From contig PUKZ01000129.1 in assembly GCA_003550725.1 (NCBI GenBank), positions 1 through 33,651 of the forward strand: a DNA stretch of 33,651 nucleotides, given 5' to 3'. The notes beneath the pieces were generated by a model that ran no database searches, had not been told where the DNA came from, and saw only the letters and a list, made by a program, of their open reading frames with translations. Shown here in pieces: positions 1-7,113 of the stretch; positions within the stretch are counted from its first letter, which is position 1; each line of letters opens with the position of its first letter. Source of the DNA: Bacteroidales bacterium. Lineage in GTDB: Bacteria; Bacteroidota; Bacteroidia; Bacteroidales; UBA7960. The translations under genes were made by a program, and so were the position numbers.

Positions 1-512
1 AAATTAAATCAGAATTAAAAGCGACATTGCAAATATTTTAGCCCTTGATGCGTAGTTTTGTGGTGGCGGAACCACAGCCTTGAATTTTTCAAACTTTTTT
101 TTCAAGAAAAAAGTTTAAAAGGTTTTTTAAAAAACATAACTATTAAACATGGATGAACACCAGAAACAGCTATATTAAATGGTGCTAAAAAAGTTTTTGG
201 TGTCCCAATGAGGAAACCAGGAAACAAAACCTTGATAAGATATTTTCTGTTTATATCAACTACACAAATAAACGATAAAAATCTTCCCCGTTAATCAAAC
301 ATAGAACAGAGAATCAAAAGTGGGCGGAAAAATTTGTTTTGTTTGTAAAAGATCAGGAGAAGGGTGGCAAAATACTAAAAGAGCCCGGGCATATCCCCGT
401 TATAAAACTTCGATAATCCTTATTTGGATAAAGTTCCTAAAGGTTTACAACATTAAAAAATATTTACTTGCTGAAAATCATTGCCGGGTGCTGGAGTATC
501 AAAATTAAAATA
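1..512. other. Left-edge region without a convincing gene
   Basis: I see no gene here that I would defend. A 62-codon GTG-started frame (320-508, plus) and a roughly 40-codon frame around 170-290 are open, but neither shows a recognisable motif and both are within what AT-rich DNA gives by chance. The stretch lies just downstream of the moaA stop on the minus strand, and no clear intrinsic terminator follows moaA. A GTGG/CCAC mini-hairpin near 62-75 and a stronger one at 91-116 suggest a small repeat element. Confidence 0.5.
91..116. repeat. Hairpin: 10-bp perfect inverted repeat
   Basis: AAACTTTTTT (91-100) pairs perfectly with AAAAAAGTTT (107-116) around a 6-nt TTCAAG loop. It sits next to another small stem (GTGG...CCAC at about 62-75). 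It could be a dispersed intergenic repeat or a weak terminator. It lies about 400 bp past the moaA stop, which is far for a terminator of that operon. Only one copy is visible in this window. Confidence 0.45.
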
Positions 513-1313
513 TTATCCTCCTATATTATTAAAAACGTTTACGTGGTTTTGGCTTCCATGCTCCGGTTTAGCCTTAACAGCCTTTTCAAAAGCTTCTTTT
601 ATACCTAATTGTCTGATATCAAATTCAAGATCAGAAAACAAGCAGGGCTTGACTTTACCATTACATGTTAATCTGATACGATTGCATTGTTTACAATTAC
701 CCCCTTGCCCTCCTTCAACGATACTAAAATTACCTTCTTCCAGGTTCATTTGCTTAATAAAACGAGGTTTAAGGTTGTTTTGCAGGCAATATTTTTCAAC
801 ACTCAGGGCATCCGGCTCATCAGAACTCTCTTTAACAACACAGTTAATCTTTATAGGATCCAATCCATATTTTTTAGCTGCTTCTATCCCGGCAAACACC
901 TTGTTTATATCCCCTACCCTTGTAAGATATCTGAATTTTTGAGGATCCACTGTATCGAGGCTTACATTAATCCTGTGCAAACCAGCCTCAGCAAGAGGTT
1001 TTGCATATTCCTCCAATAAAATACCATTTGTGGTCAGAGAAAAATCTTTAACTTTACCCGTATTACTGATCATATCTACGAGCTTAATAATATCGTGTTT
1101 TACGAGAGGTTCACCCCCGGTAAGCCTAACTTTGTCAATACCAAGGTTGGATGCAACCGTCACAATCTCACACAATTCTTCAAAAGAAAGTATCTCGTTT
1201 TTTGACAGTAACTTTATTTCATTACCTGTAACACAATACAAGCATCTGAGGTTACACCGGTCAGTAACAGAAATACGCAGATAATTTATTTTACGGTTAA
1301 AACGGTCTAACAT
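513..1313 (-). CDS. moaA: GTP 3',8-cyclase MoaA (compact form)
   Basis: Radical-SAM enzyme of the first step of molybdenum-cofactor synthesis, converting GTP to 3',8-cyclo-dihydro-GTP with MoaC acting next. The N-terminal SAM cluster motif CNLRCLYC gives Cys20, Cys24 and Cys27, followed by GGEP at 66-69. The C-terminal substrate-side 4Fe-4S ligands are Cys207, Cys210 and Cys224 in CKQCNRIRL...KPC. The protein ends in the conserved MoaA double glycine (IGG), so it is not C-terminally truncated. At 266 residues it is short: MoaA is usually about 320-340. The missing part is the stretch between RFIKQM (184-189) and the second cluster, where about 45-50 residues are replaced by a short EEGNFSIVEGGQGGN segment. 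The start codon lies inside the 3' end of moeA (17-bp overlap), which indicates translational coupling. The reading frame is intact, so the loss looks evolved rather than a frameshift. Confidence 0.88.
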   Translation of the reverse strand: MLDRFNRKINYLRISVTDRCNLRCLYCVTGNEIKLLSKNEILSFEELCEIVTVASNLGIDKVRLTGGEPLVKHDIIKLVDMISNTGKVKDFSLTTNGILLEEYAKPLAEAGLHRINVSLDTVDPQKFRYLTRVGDINKVFAGIEAAKKYGLDPIKINCVVKESSDEPDALSVEKYCLQNNLKPRFIKQMNLEEGNFSIVEGGQGGNCKQCNRIRLTCNGKVKPCLFSDLEFDIRQLGIKEAFEKAVKAKPEHGSQNHVNVFNNIGG

Positions 1314-2472
1314 TTATCAATTCACCTTTTTTTATTTCATAAACACCTTTTTGTATCCCAATCATACCATAAGATTCGGAAATTGCATGAATATGACCCG
1401 AACCGTGATATTCGGTTGGTGAAACTTCTCCCTTGTTGTTAATAACAACCGGTATCCATGCAATTCGGTCAGCTTTTTTCCGTTTATAATCAACCTTCAT
1501 TGGAAGTTTTACCTCAAGGGGTTTAAAATCATAGCCCATTAATTTGAATAAAAATGGCTTAACTATCAATTCAAAAATTATAAAACTTGACACAGGGTAT
1601 CCCGGTAAACCAAAAATGTATGAGGAGTTGGTTTTACCGAATATGGTTGGTCTACCCGGTTTAACAGCTACTTTCTGAAAAAGTATTTCTACGCCACTAT
1701 CTTTCAGCACATTGGGAACAAAATCAAAATCGCCCACAGACACTCCACCGGTTAACATAACCACATCATTCTCACAAAGTGCCTTACCTAAAGTTAGATT
1801 AGTTTCTTCTTCATCATCGGGTATTATTCCTCCATATACAGGATAACAACCCGTATTCTCAACCTGTGAAATAAGCTGATAACTGTTTGAATTACGTATT
1901 TGGCCTTTACCGGGTGTAATGGAGGGCTCAACCAATTCATCGCCGGTTGAAAATACAGCTACTTTAGCCTTTTTAGCTAAAAGCGGTTTAAGGCAACCTA
2001 CCGACGACATTATAGCGATTTGTTGTGGTTTGATAAGAGTGCCTTTCTTCAGGACAATATCGCCTGCTTTTACATCTTCGGCTTGATAAGCTATATTGCG
2101 AGCTGTTTTTTTGCCCTTAAATTTTATAACCCCGTTTTCAACCGATTCTGTATCTTCTATCATTATCACAGTATCAGCTCCATGAGGTACAGGCGCACCT
2201 GTCATAACCTTAACAGATTCACCCCCGGTAACTTGCCTGGAAGAAACTTCTCCGGCAGCAACTGTTTCAACAACTTTTAATTGACTGCCAAGATCTTCCA
2301 TACGACATGCATACCCATCAACAGCAGCCTTGTTGAATGGAGGCATATCAACATCTGATATAACATCTTCGGCCAGTACCCTATGCAACGATTGCCTGAA
2401 ATCAACCCTTTCGGTTCCAAGAAAACAAGCATTTTCAAGAACCTTATTTTGCGCATCTTCAAATTCTATCAT
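1297..2472 (-). CDS. moeA: Molybdopterin molybdenumtransferase MoeA
   Basis: Cytoplasmic enzyme that inserts molybdate into adenylylated molybdopterin, the last step of basic Moco synthesis. The 391-residue length is normal for the family. The N-terminal domain carries MPPFNKAAVDGYA (43-55), the MoeA PPF..(S/A)A.DGYA signature, and MTGAPVPHGADTVI at 90-103. The MPT-binding domain has FSTGDEL (174-180) and the MLTGGVSVGDFDF segment (239-251). The C-terminal domain follows PGRPTIFG and GLPGYPVS (288-295). The gene lies 122 bp downstream of clpX and overlaps moaA by 17 bp. No moaC, moaD, moaE or mobA is present in this window, so the rest of the pathway must be elsewhere. Confidence 0.93.
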   Translation of the reverse strand: MIEFEDAQNKVLENACFLGTERVDFRQSLHRVLAEDVISDVDMPPFNKAAVDGYACRMEDLGSQLKVVETVAAGEVSSRQVTGGESVKVMTGAPVPHGADTVIMIEDTESVENGVIKFKGKKTARNIAYQAEDVKAGDIVLKKGTLIKPQQIAIMSSVGCLKPLLAKKAKVAVFSTGDELVEPSITPGKGQIRNSNSYQLISQVENTGCYPVYGGIIPDDEEETNLTLGKALCENDVVMLTGGVSVGDFDFVPNVLKDSGVEILFQKVAVKPGRPTIFGKTNSSYIFGLPGYPVSSFIIFELIVKPFLFKLMGYDFKPLEVKLPMKVDYKRKKADRIAWIPVVINNKGEVSPTEYHGSGHIHAISESYGMIGIQKGVYEIKKGELINVRPF

Positions 2473-2594
2473 TTAATAAGCCTTTAAATAAATATTTGAT
2501 TAAATTAAAAGCAAAAACAACTATTAAAATTTATAAACCAACATGTCTGTTCGTATGAAAAAAAAATGCAGATAATTGCTTTTAAAATATAAAA

Positions 2595-3836
2595 TCAGGC
2601 AACCTTCAATCGGCTAATATTAGTTTTATCTAATTGTTTCTTGGCATAATCCTTATCAATATGAAGTTTTTCCTGCTTTTCATACGAAGGTATATCATAC
2701 ATAGCATCTATCATAATAAGTTCACAAATTGACCTCAATCCTCTTGCGCCTAATTTAAACTCCACAGCCTTATCTACAATATAATCGAGCACCTCATCAT
2801 CAATAGTAAGCTTGATGTTATCCATTTCAAACAATTTTTTATATTGATTTATCAGGGAGTTTTTCGGTTCGGTTAATATTTGTCTTAGTGTATCTTTTTC
2901 AAGTGGATTAAGGTGAGACAATACAGGAAGCCTTCCAACCAGTTCCGGTATCAATCCATAACTTCTCAAATCCTGCGGAGCGATATACTGCAGAATATTA
3001 TCCCTGTCAACGACCTCCTGTTCGCGGTTCAAGCCATAACCAATAAGGTTTGTCTGTAACCTGGAAGATATTTTCTTTTCAATACCATCAAAAGCACCAC
3101 CACAGATAAACAAAATGTTCTGTGTATTTACCTGCACCATTTTTTGTTCAGGATGTTTCCTGCCACCTTGAGGAGGTACATTAACAGAAGCTCCCTCAAG
3201 TATTTTCAGCAATGCTTGCTGAACACCTTCACCTGAAACATCCCTTGTCAAAGAAGGATTATCGCTTTTACGGGCAATTTTATCAACCTCATCAATAAAA
3301 ATAATACCTCTTTCGGCAGCCGCAACATCATAATCAGAAACCTGCAACAACCGAGCAAGAATACTTTCTACGTCTTCACCAACATAACCTGCTTCAGTAA
3401 GCACAGTAGCATCAGCAATACAAAAAGGAACCTGTAGCATATGAGCAATAGTTCTTGCAAGTAAAGTCTTACCTGTGCCGGTCTCCCCTACTAAAACAAT
3501 ATTGGATTTTTCAAGCTCAACATCATCTTTACTAGATTCTTTTTTGCTGGAATATAAAATTCTCTTGTAATGATTATAAACAGCAACAGATAATACCTTT
3601 TTGGCATTTTCCTGGCCGATAACATATTGATCAAGATGGTCTTTTATTTGGAAAGGTTTAAGAAGCTTGAATGACGGTATTTTATTCTTTCCCCGGGCTA
3701 TTTTTTCTTCGGAAATAATATGTTGTGCCTGCTCCACACAGCGTTCACAAATGTGAGCCGAAGTGCCAGATATCAATATATCTACACTCTTTTCCTCACG
3801 ACCGCAAAAAGAACATTTACGTGATTCCTTAGTCAT
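2595..3836 (-). CDS. clpX: ATP-dependent Clp protease ATP-binding subunit ClpX
   Basis: AAA+ unfoldase that recognises tagged substrates and feeds them into ClpP. The N-terminal zinc-binding domain has Cys8, Cys11, Cys30 and Cys33. The AAA+ core shows Walker A GETGTGKT (117-124), the GYVG pore loop (150-153), Walker B IIFIDE (178-183), the GGRKH substrate loop (224-228) and sensor-2 GARGLRS near the C terminus. The ClpP-docking IGF loop reads LIGYG (264-268), so the aromatic is Tyr instead of Phe. Length (413) is typical. It is the third gene of the tig-clpP-clpX order common to many bacteria. The 181-bp gap after clpP leaves room for a separate promoter, although I could not pick out a good one. 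Confidence 0.96.
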   Translation of the reverse strand: MTKESRKCSFCGREEKSVDILISGTSAHICERCVEQAQHIISEEKIARGKNKIPSFKLLKPFQIKDHLDQYVIGQENAKKVLSVAVYNHYKRILYSSKKESSKDDVELEKSNIVLVGETGTGKTLLARTIAHMLQVPFCIADATVLTEAGYVGEDVESILARLLQVSDYDVAAAERGIIFIDEVDKIARKSDNPSLTRDVSGEGVQQALLKILEGASVNVPPQGGRKHPEQKMVQVNTQNILFICGGAFDGIEKKISSRLQTNLIGYGLNREQEVVDRDNILQYIAPQDLRSYGLIPELVGRLPVLSHLNPLEKDTLRQILTEPKNSLINQYKKLFEMDNIKLTIDDEVLDYIVDKAVEFKLGARGLRSICELIMIDAMYDIPSYEKQEKLHIDKDYAKKQLDKTNISRLKVA

Positions 3837-4017
3837 TATTACTATATTATGATTAAGTTATATTATATATATTTAACATAAAAATAATAAATTTATTTTA
3901 ATTATAACCAACATCCATTAATGATCAACATCTATAAATAAAAGTATGTTTTTAGGTTATATTTAAAACATATTTATTTTAACTAAAACCCGGTTAATAA
4001 CATTATAACAAAAAAAA

Positions 4018-4695
4018 CTATTTTTTGTTTGTTGTCAAAACCTCATCTATCATTCCATAATTTTTAGCTTCTTCGGCAGTCATCCAGAAATCACGATCCG
4101 AATCATTCCATATTTTATCATATGTTTGATTAGTATGCTTAGCAATAATTTGATAAAGCTCTTCTTTTATTTTAAGTATTTCGCGGGCTGTGATCTCAAT
4201 ATCAGAAGCTTGTCCCTGGGCCCCTCCCATGGGTTGATGTATAAGTATTCGCGAATGTTTTAATGCTGTTCTTTTTTCGGGAGTTCCGGAACAAAGCAAT
4301 ACGGCACCCATTGATGCAGCAATACCGGTGCATATTGTAGCAACATCAGGTTTTATATACTGCATAGTATCATAAATGCCTAAACCGGCATAAACTGTCC
4401 CCCCTGGAGTATTCAAATAAATCTGTATATCCTTTTTAGGATCTGCTGACTCCAGAAATAACAATTGTGCCTGGATGATATTGGCAACATAATCATTTAT
4501 AGGAACACCCAAAAAAATTATCCTGTCCATCATCAAACGGCTAAAAACATCCATTGTAGCAATATTCAGCTGACGCTCTTCAATAATGGTCGGACTTATA
4601 TAATTACCCTGAACCGAAGAGTAATTATGCAAAGTCATGCTACTTATGCCATGATGTTTAGTGGCATATTTATTAAATTCATCTTTGTAATTCAT
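4018..4695 (-). CDS. clpP: ATP-dependent Clp protease proteolytic subunit ClpP
   Basis: Serine peptidase subunit that forms the tetradecameric chamber capped by ClpX. The catalytic triad is visible at Ser128 (GIAASMGA), His153 (LIHQPMGG) and Asp202 (DSDRDFWM). The 25- and 49-residue intervals equal those of the E. coli triad (Ser97, His122, Asp171). The N terminus is about 30 residues longer than mature E. coli ClpP and may be processed. It lies 25 bp after the trigger-factor stop codon and 181 bp before clpX on the same strand, so it is probably cotranscribed with tig. Confidence 0.96.
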   Translation of the reverse strand: MNYKDEFNKYATKHHGISSMTLHNYSSVQGNYISPTIIEERQLNIATMDVFSRLMMDRIIFLGVPINDYVANIIQAQLLFLESADPKKDIQIYLNTPGGTVYAGLGIYDTMQYIKPDVATICTGIAASMGAVLLCSGTPEKRTALKHSRILIHQPMGGAQGQASDIEITAREILKIKEELYQIIAKHTNQTYDKIWNDSDRDFWMTAEEAKNYGMIDEVLTTNKK

Positions 4696-4720
4696 TGGTT
4701 TATTTTTTTACTAGTAGAAT

Positions 4721-6121
4721 TTATTGTTGATTATCTTGATTGTCTTTATTGTTTTGTTTTGTTTTATATTTTTCCTGCACTAAGTTAACAAATTCATCAA
4801 AAGAAATCTTCTTTTCTTTAATTTTTAAATTACTTTTATATAGATTAATAAGTTTATCGTCCATAAGTTTTTGAGAAACCTTATCAGTTTCTTCCTTTTT
4901 TCCCATGATATTATTGACAAAATTTTCAACCATTTCTTCTTCGGGATTTTGCTGCCCATATTGTTTTAACTGCATCTTAACATATTCCCTCAAATGGTTT
5001 TTCAACTCTTCATCGGTTATTTTAAGATTATGGTCTTCTATGAGTTTGTTTTCCAAAAGTTGCATTTTTAATGAATCCGAATAATTATCAAAGTCAGCTT
5101 CAATTTTTTCCCTGGTCAAATCTTTTTTATTTGACTCCATGAGCCATTCCTTTATAAATTCTTCAGGAAGCTCAATATTTGCTTCTTTCAATAGTTTTTC
5201 GCTTACCTCGTTTTTAAAATGCTTATCAACTTCGGCTTGATATTGCATACTAATCTGCTCACTCAACAAATCTCTTAATTCAGCTTCAGTAGTTATTTCT
5301 TTATCGGGTGCAACTTTTTTAAAAAATTCCTCATTCAAATCTGAAGGTTCTATCCTTGATATTGTTTCAACAGTAAACCTGAACAAGGTTCCCTCGGGAG
5401 GAAGTTTATCTTGCTCTGTTTCAACAATTTTTGCCGCTTCGGTTTTTGATTGAAATGCTTTATTCAGGTCAAAAATAATTTCATCACCAACTTTTCTGGA
5501 TAAAAAACGGCTCTTAATATCTTGGTCTTTAATATTATTTATGTGTATTGTAGGTTTATTGCTCAAACCATCACTGGCAATTGTTTCGCTGTCATCCATC
5601 TGGATCAGTTCACCAAAAACAGCATCATGCTCATCAGATTCTTCGGGATTAATGATTTTTCCGTATTGACGGCGCAAATTATCAATTTGCTCGTCTATTA
5701 TTTTATCGTCAACTTTTATTTTATGATAGTCAACTTCTATGTTTTCAGATAATTCAAGATTAATATCAGGTGCAAAGCCTATAGAGTATTGAAATTCAAA
5801 CTCTTTTTGGTTGTCCCAGTCAATGGCTTCATTTTGTTCTTTTACAGGTATAGGATTACCCAATATTTTGAGCTCATTGTCTTTGATATAATTATAAACG
5901 GCTTCAGCAAGAATTTTATTAACCTGTTCTTTAAGAACATTTTTGCCATGGAGTTTTTTGACTAAGCCCATTGGTACTTTCCCTGGCCTGAATCCGGGCA
6001 TTTGGGCTTTTTTTTGCAGATCTTCCAACGCGTTATCGACTTTTTCCTTATAATCATTTTCATCAATTTGCACCTTAATAACTCCGGCAAGATCACTGGT
6101 ATTTTCATGGAAAATATTCAT
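4721..6121 (-). CDS. tig: Trigger factor (ribosome-associated chaperone/PPIase)
   Basis: Ribosome-tunnel-exit chaperone for nascent chains. The N-terminal ribosome-binding domain carries the signature MPGFRPGKVP (41-50), which contacts ribosomal protein L23. The central region (about 150-250) corresponds to the FKBP-like domain but is divergent. A long, highly charged helical C-terminal chaperone region follows and ends in an Asn/Gln-rich tail. The length of 466 is slightly above the E. coli protein (432). It is the first gene of tig-clpP-clpX, and about 215 bp of AT-rich leader separates its ATG from the nearest hairpin. The weakly conserved PPIase domain is common in Bacteroidota, so isomerase activity is uncertain. 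Confidence 0.93.
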   Translation of the reverse strand: MNIFHENTSDLAGVIKVQIDENDYKEKVDNALEDLQKKAQMPGFRPGKVPMGLVKKLHGKNVLKEQVNKILAEAVYNYIKDNELKILGNPIPVKEQNEAIDWDNQKEFEFQYSIGFAPDINLELSENIEVDYHKIKVDDKIIDEQIDNLRRQYGKIINPEESDEHDAVFGELIQMDDSETIASDGLSNKPTIHINNIKDQDIKSRFLSRKVGDEIIFDLNKAFQSKTEAAKIVETEQDKLPPEGTLFRFTVETISRIEPSDLNEEFFKKVAPDKEITTEAELRDLLSEQISMQYQAEVDKHFKNEVSEKLLKEANIELPEEFIKEWLMESNKKDLTREKIEADFDNYSDSLKMQLLENKLIEDHNLKITDEELKNHLREYVKMQLKQYGQQNPEEEMVENFVNNIMGKKEETDKVSQKLMDDKLINLYKSNLKIKEKKISFDEFVNLVQEKYKTKQNNKDNQDNQQ

Positions 6122-6340
6122 ATATCATATATTATTTAAGATAGTGCTACAATTTAATTATATTCAAGACTAATAAATAAGAATATTTCTTAATTTATGT
6201 AAAAAAGAAAAATTTTAATAATGTCTAAATAACTTTTTTATGATAATTTAACATAAATATAAAAAGCTATTTTATATGAATAACAATAGAGGATTAAATA
6301 TTATTCCAAACGATAAAGAACTAAACATATAAATAAAAAC

Positions 6341-6358
6341 AACCCCTTAAAAGGGGTT
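6341..6358. terminator. Bidirectional-looking terminator between tRNA-Leu and tig
   Basis: AACCCCTT and AAGGGGTT form a perfect 8-bp palindromic stem (tight loop). It is followed by ATTTTTTT on the plus strand and by a GTTTTTAT run on the minus strand. Nothing is transcribed toward it on the plus strand, so its main role should be to end the minus-strand tRNA-Leu transcript 28 nt after the tRNA 3' end, insulating tig. Confidence 0.75.
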
Positions 6359-6385
6359 ATTTTTTTCCTATTATACTTATATAAG

Positions 6386-6467
6386 TGCGGATGGAGGGAG
6401 TCGAACCCCCACGCCTTGCGGCACTAGATCCTAAGTCTAGCGCGTCTACCAATTCCGCCACATCCGC
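6386..6467 (-). tRNA. tRNA-Leu, anticodon UAG
   Basis: The minus strand folds into a class II tRNA. A perfect 7-bp acceptor stem GCGGATG/CATCCGC has discriminator A at 6386. The D-arm region contains TGGTAGACG. The anticodon stem CTAGA/TCTAG encloses loop CTTAGGA, so the anticodon is TAG and reads CUA and, by wobble, other CUN leucine codons. A long variable arm and the GGTTCGACTCC T-arm follow. The 82-nt length without CCA fits tRNA-Leu. The 3' CCA is not encoded. A TATATTTG box about 25 nt upstream and the hairpin downstream make it a stand-alone transcription unit. Confidence 0.97.
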
Positions 6468-6491
6468 GCAGGTTTTTCCAAAACCAGGGTG

Positions 6492-6499
6492 CAAATATA
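6492..6499 (-). promoter_or_regulatory. -7 box of the tRNA-Leu promoter (TATATTTG)
   Basis: A perfect match to the Bacteroidota -7 consensus TAnnTTTG lies 25 nt before the tRNA 5' end, on the minus strand. The upstream -33 element is weak (TGTTTA at about the right distance). Transcription would begin near 6486, leaving a short 5' leader for RNase P removal. Confidence 0.6.
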
Positions 6500-6560
6500 C
6501 AATTTTTTTAATGAAATAAACACATACTCTTATATAATGATAGCTATAGTAAAAATATTA

Positions 6561-6596
6561 AAAAAAGCCACTTCATTAATTGAAGCAGCTTTTTTT
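6561..6596 (-). terminator. Terminator of the cold-shock gene
   Basis: An A-run, GC, a CTTCA/TGAAG stem with a small internal bulge, GC and a T-run form an intrinsic terminator about 50 nt after the stop of the cold-shock gene. The symmetric A/T flanks would let it work on either strand, but only the minus strand has a gene reading into it. It also separates this transcript from the tRNA-Leu promoter. Confidence 0.72.
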
Positions 6597-6644
6597 AAAA
6601 GGTCATATTACAGACCCAATCGTTGAATTCTTTTTAAATTTAAA

Positions 6645-6836
6645 CTATGCGAGCTTTACGTTAGCTGCGTTCAAACCTCTTCTGCCTTCTTCCAACTCGA
6701 AGGTAACTTCATCACCTTCTCTGATCTGATCAACAAGACCTGATGCATGCACGAAGAATTCTTTGTCTGACTCTGAATCTTTAATAAATCCGAATCCTTT
6801 TAGTTCATTAAAGAACTTTACTGTTCCAGTTTTCAT
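6645..6836 (-). CDS. Cold-shock-domain protein (CspA family)
   Basis: Small single-domain RNA/DNA chaperone of 63 residues. It begins MKTGTVKFFN, with RNP1 KGFGFI (13-18) and RNP2 FFVHAS (27-32), and finishes with the usual G..A.NV segment. I chose the ATG at 6834-6836, not the upstream in-frame ATG at 6899, because CSD proteins start at this M-x-G-x-V-K-(F/W)-F-N position and the upstream 21 residues have no CSD homology. A promoter with both -33 and -7 boxes at 6963-6992 predicts a leader of about 120 nt. That is reminiscent of the long, structured leaders that control cspA-type genes post-transcriptionally; function here is inferred. Confidence 0.92.
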   Translation of the reverse strand: MKTGTVKFFNELKGFGFIKDSESDKEFFVHASGLVDQIREGDEVTFELEEGRRGLNAANVKLA

Positions 6837-6962
6837 AAAATATAAAATGTAATGTGTATTAAATTTGGCATTGAAGCCGCAGATTTGAGATGAAACCATT
6901 CTTTAAGGAGGGTAATTCAATATTCAAACATGCGAAAAAGCAATACCGTTTTTTTATCAGGG

Positions 6963-6992
6963 CAAAGATAACTTAAAATATTAAAATTCAAA
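6963..6992 (-). promoter_or_regulatory. Promoter of the cold-shock gene (-33 TTTG, -7 TATCTTTG)
   Basis: On the minus strand TTTG (6989-6992) is followed after 18 nt by TATCTTTG (6963-6970), a good match to the Bacteroidota housekeeping promoter TTTG / TAnnTTTG. It is the only candidate in the window with both boxes near the expected spacing. The predicted start is near 6957, about 120 nt upstream of the chosen ATG. Confidence 0.6.
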
Positions 6993-7029
6993 AAAACAAT
7001 CAAATATATTTTTAACCGTTCAATTTTGT

Positions 7030-7037
7030 TAATTTTG
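7030..7037 (+). promoter_or_regulatory. Candidate -7 box upstream of speD-speE (TAATTTTG)
   Basis: TAATTTTG matches TAnnTTTG and lies 76 nt before the ATG at 7114. There is no clear -33 TTTG at the expected distance. It would be divergent from the cold-shock promoter, the two -7 boxes being 59 bp apart. Confidence 0.38.
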
Positions 7038-7113
7038 CACAGTCAATTTTTAAAATTATTTGTAATCAATTTATTACACATTTTTTTATATAAATTTACT
7101 GTCTAAATTAAAT

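Noticed and set aside
320-508. 62-codon GTG-started frame with a CFVCK motif
   Set aside because: No recognisable domain, GTG start without support, and length within chance for this base composition.
6837-6899. N-terminal extension of the cold-shock protein to the ATG at 6899
   Set aside because: CSD proteins begin at the MKTGTVKFFN position; the extra 21 residues show no homology and fall in the predicted leader.
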